The notes under the pieces were generated by a model. That model saw only the letters and a program-made list of their open reading frames with translations. It did not search any database and had not been told where the DNA came from. The position numbers and the translations under genes were made by a program. From contig JAGHBT010000315.1 in assembly GCA_021160845.1 (NCBI GenBank), positions 1-7,364 of the forward strand: a stretch of 7,364 bases of DNA, read 5' to 3'. The DNA comes from a bacterium (GTDB taxonomy: Bacteria; Krumholzibacteriota; Krumholzibacteriia; Krumholzibacteriales; WJIX01). Each line of letters begins with the position of its first letter. Position 1 is the first letter of the stretch. Below, piece after piece: positions 6,154-7,364 of the stretch.

Positions 6154-7347
6154 TTATGTGAAAATCAGCGAAACGGCGGCTGCCACGGCCAGACAAATCA
6201 AGGTGATGGGAAGGAGTTTTTTGAAGAAATCCTTCATGGTGGAGTTAAAAAACTCCAGTGATACTGAGACGCAGGGATGAATCGGCGAGATGATATAGCC
6301 CATGAAAGCGGAAAAAAATATGCAGGCAAAGATAAGATAGCCAATATGTTCTACTCCCGTAATGGAAAAATAGATAGGGATAATAATAGCGACGGGAAGT
6401 TGGACGCGCCCCGTAACAAAACCGAGAAATGCCCCGACAATTATAACAAGGAAATGACGGGAGGATACGGCATTAGCGATAATTTCCGAAATATTTGAAG
6501 CAATGAAAGTGTTTAGAAAGAGAAACATTCCGATAATAATCATAAAGTATTTCCAGGGTTTCACACCTTTTATGACAGGAGCCATTTTTTTTAAGGGCAG
6601 CTTACCCAGAATAACGGCAAGCGTAAGGCTGCAGAGCACACCTATGATCAGTGGTATTTCCTGAAGCAAAGAAGGGAAAATAGACATCAGAGAAACATGA
6701 ATAAGCGGAGCCGCGATAATAATAACGATCGGGCTGAGTATCTTCTTTAGTTCTACGGATTTTTGTGTTTGCATATTTCCCTTGATTCCGCGTAGAAGAA
6801 AGATGTAACCCAGAATCAGCATAAGGATAAATCCGGGGAAAAGGTATAGCATTGCTTTATAGAGATTAAGGTGAGCTATTTTGGTGGTGACCAGCAGGGC
6901 TCCAAGGGGATAAATCAGAACAAGAACATGCCTGAACCAGATATTTATTGCAGCGAGTTGCTCATCGGGGATATCGTCTCCTGCACGGCGGACAAGAGGC
7001 GCTGACAGAAGGGCTCCCCCGGGCATCGGCAGCATTCCGAGGAAGGCAGGGCCGAATACCAAGAAGAGGGTTCTTTTCAATTTCAGGTTTGAGACCAGAG
7101 TGTCCATCAACCCGGATTTTTCAAGAACACCCCCGATCATGGGGATTGTCCCCACGGAGAATGCCAGAAGGAGTATTGAAGGGTCAGAAATTGTTCGTGT
7201 AACTTCATTAAATGTTTCTCTCGCGGACAGGTTAAAGACCCCCAGTACGGCTGCCCCCGCGATAAATCCCAACCAGAGATTTTTCCTGGCAACGCCGATC
7301 ATCACCACAAGAGATAGAATAAATCCTGTCCATGTAACTATATCCAT
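6154..7347 (-). CDS. DUF401 family integral membrane protein, putative permease (COG1906)
   Basis: A 397-residue polytopic inner-membrane protein with about eleven or twelve hydrophobic segments, among them residues 4-20, 24-40, 57-74, 92-112, 142-158, 166-185, 203-220, 230-248, 267-285, 298-316, 319-345 and 378-396. It resembles the DUF401/COG1906 group within the ion-transporter superfamily. Motifs are LPMPGGALLSAPLV (106-119), GFVTGRVQLP (309-318), and GYIISPIHPCVSVS (350-363) near the end. The repeated glycine- and proline-broken helices fit the two inverted halves seen in such transporters, here split by a charged loop near 187-202 (RGIKG to LKK). The ligand is unknown; organic anions are a guess from the superfamily. 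The ATG at 7347 is preferred because AAGGG lies eight bases upstream. A GTG at 7356 would overlap that site, and the frame is open to the window edge. Confidence 0.82.
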   Translation of the reverse strand: MDIVTWTGFILSLVVMIGVARKNLWLGFIAGAAVLGVFNLSARETFNEVTRTISDPSILLLAFSVGTIPMIGGVLEKSGLMDTLVSNLKLKRTLFLVFGPAFLGMLPMPGGALLSAPLVRRAGDDIPDEQLAAINIWFRHVLVLIYPLGALLVTTKIAHLNLYKAMLYLFPGFILMLILGYIFLLRGIKGNMQTQKSVELKKILSPIVIIIAAPLIHVSLMSIFPSLLQEIPLIIGVLCSLTLAVILGKLPLKKMAPVIKGVKPWKYFMIIIGMFLFLNTFIASNISEIIANAVSSRHFLVIIVGAFLGFVTGRVQLPVAIIIPIYFSITGVEHIGYLIFACIFFSAFMGYIISPIHPCVSVSLEFFNSTMKDFFKKLLPITLICLAVAAAVSLIFT

Positions 7348-7364
7348 TGCCCACACCCTTAAGG

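Noticed and set aside
1..7364. A new defence, mobile or biosynthetic system spanning the window
   Set aside because: No transposase, integrase, long repeats, toxin pair, nuclease/helicase set or biosynthetic core enzyme is present. The genes are unrelated housekeeping-type families on mixed strands with separate promoter candidates.

Overview
The window looks like ordinary bacterial chromosome. Genes are densely packed on both strands and start behind recognisable Shine-Dalgarno sites. Three starts sit behind promoter-like boxes of the sigma-70 type. Coding DNA is of moderate GC by eye and the gaps are AT-rich. The gene families present (M19 dipeptidase, a diverged transketolase, a COG1237-type metallo-beta-lactamase protein, an ADP-ribosylglycohydrolase, a diacylglycerol-kinase-like lipid kinase and a DUF401 permease) would fit an environmental, perhaps anaerobic, bacterium. 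Nothing here fixes the phylum, and there is no rRNA or tRNA to help.

Layout. At 1-617 (+) lies the C-terminal part of a zinc membrane dipeptidase, cut by the left edge. It converges on a long minus-strand gene, 723-3095, with a bidirectional terminator-like hairpin between them at 669-708. The long gene encodes a 790-residue, strongly diverged transketolase-family thiamine diphosphate enzyme with a TTG start, a strong ribosome binding site and a good promoter at 3188-3217. Divergent from it, three plus-strand genes follow: an MBL-fold hydrolase (3315-4028), an ADP-ribosylglycohydrolase (4226-5035) and a lipid kinase (5145-6035). Gaps of 197 and 109 bases, with their own promoter candidates, suggest separate transcription units more than one tight operon. 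The window ends with a minus-strand DUF401 integral membrane permease (6154-7347) that converges on the lipid kinase gene.

How the genes work together. No pathway is evident. Peptide hydrolysis, sugar-phosphate or ketol transfer, a metallohydrolase, removal of ADP-ribose, lipid phosphorylation and an unknown permease do not form a known module. I see no mobile element, CRISPR array, toxin-antitoxin pair or defence cassette. The most unusual item is the transketolase-like protein: it keeps most active-site residues of the family but differs at metal-site and dimer-interface positions and carries extra segments. I found no good evidence for a wholly new multi-gene system. No gap between genes exceeds 300 bases.
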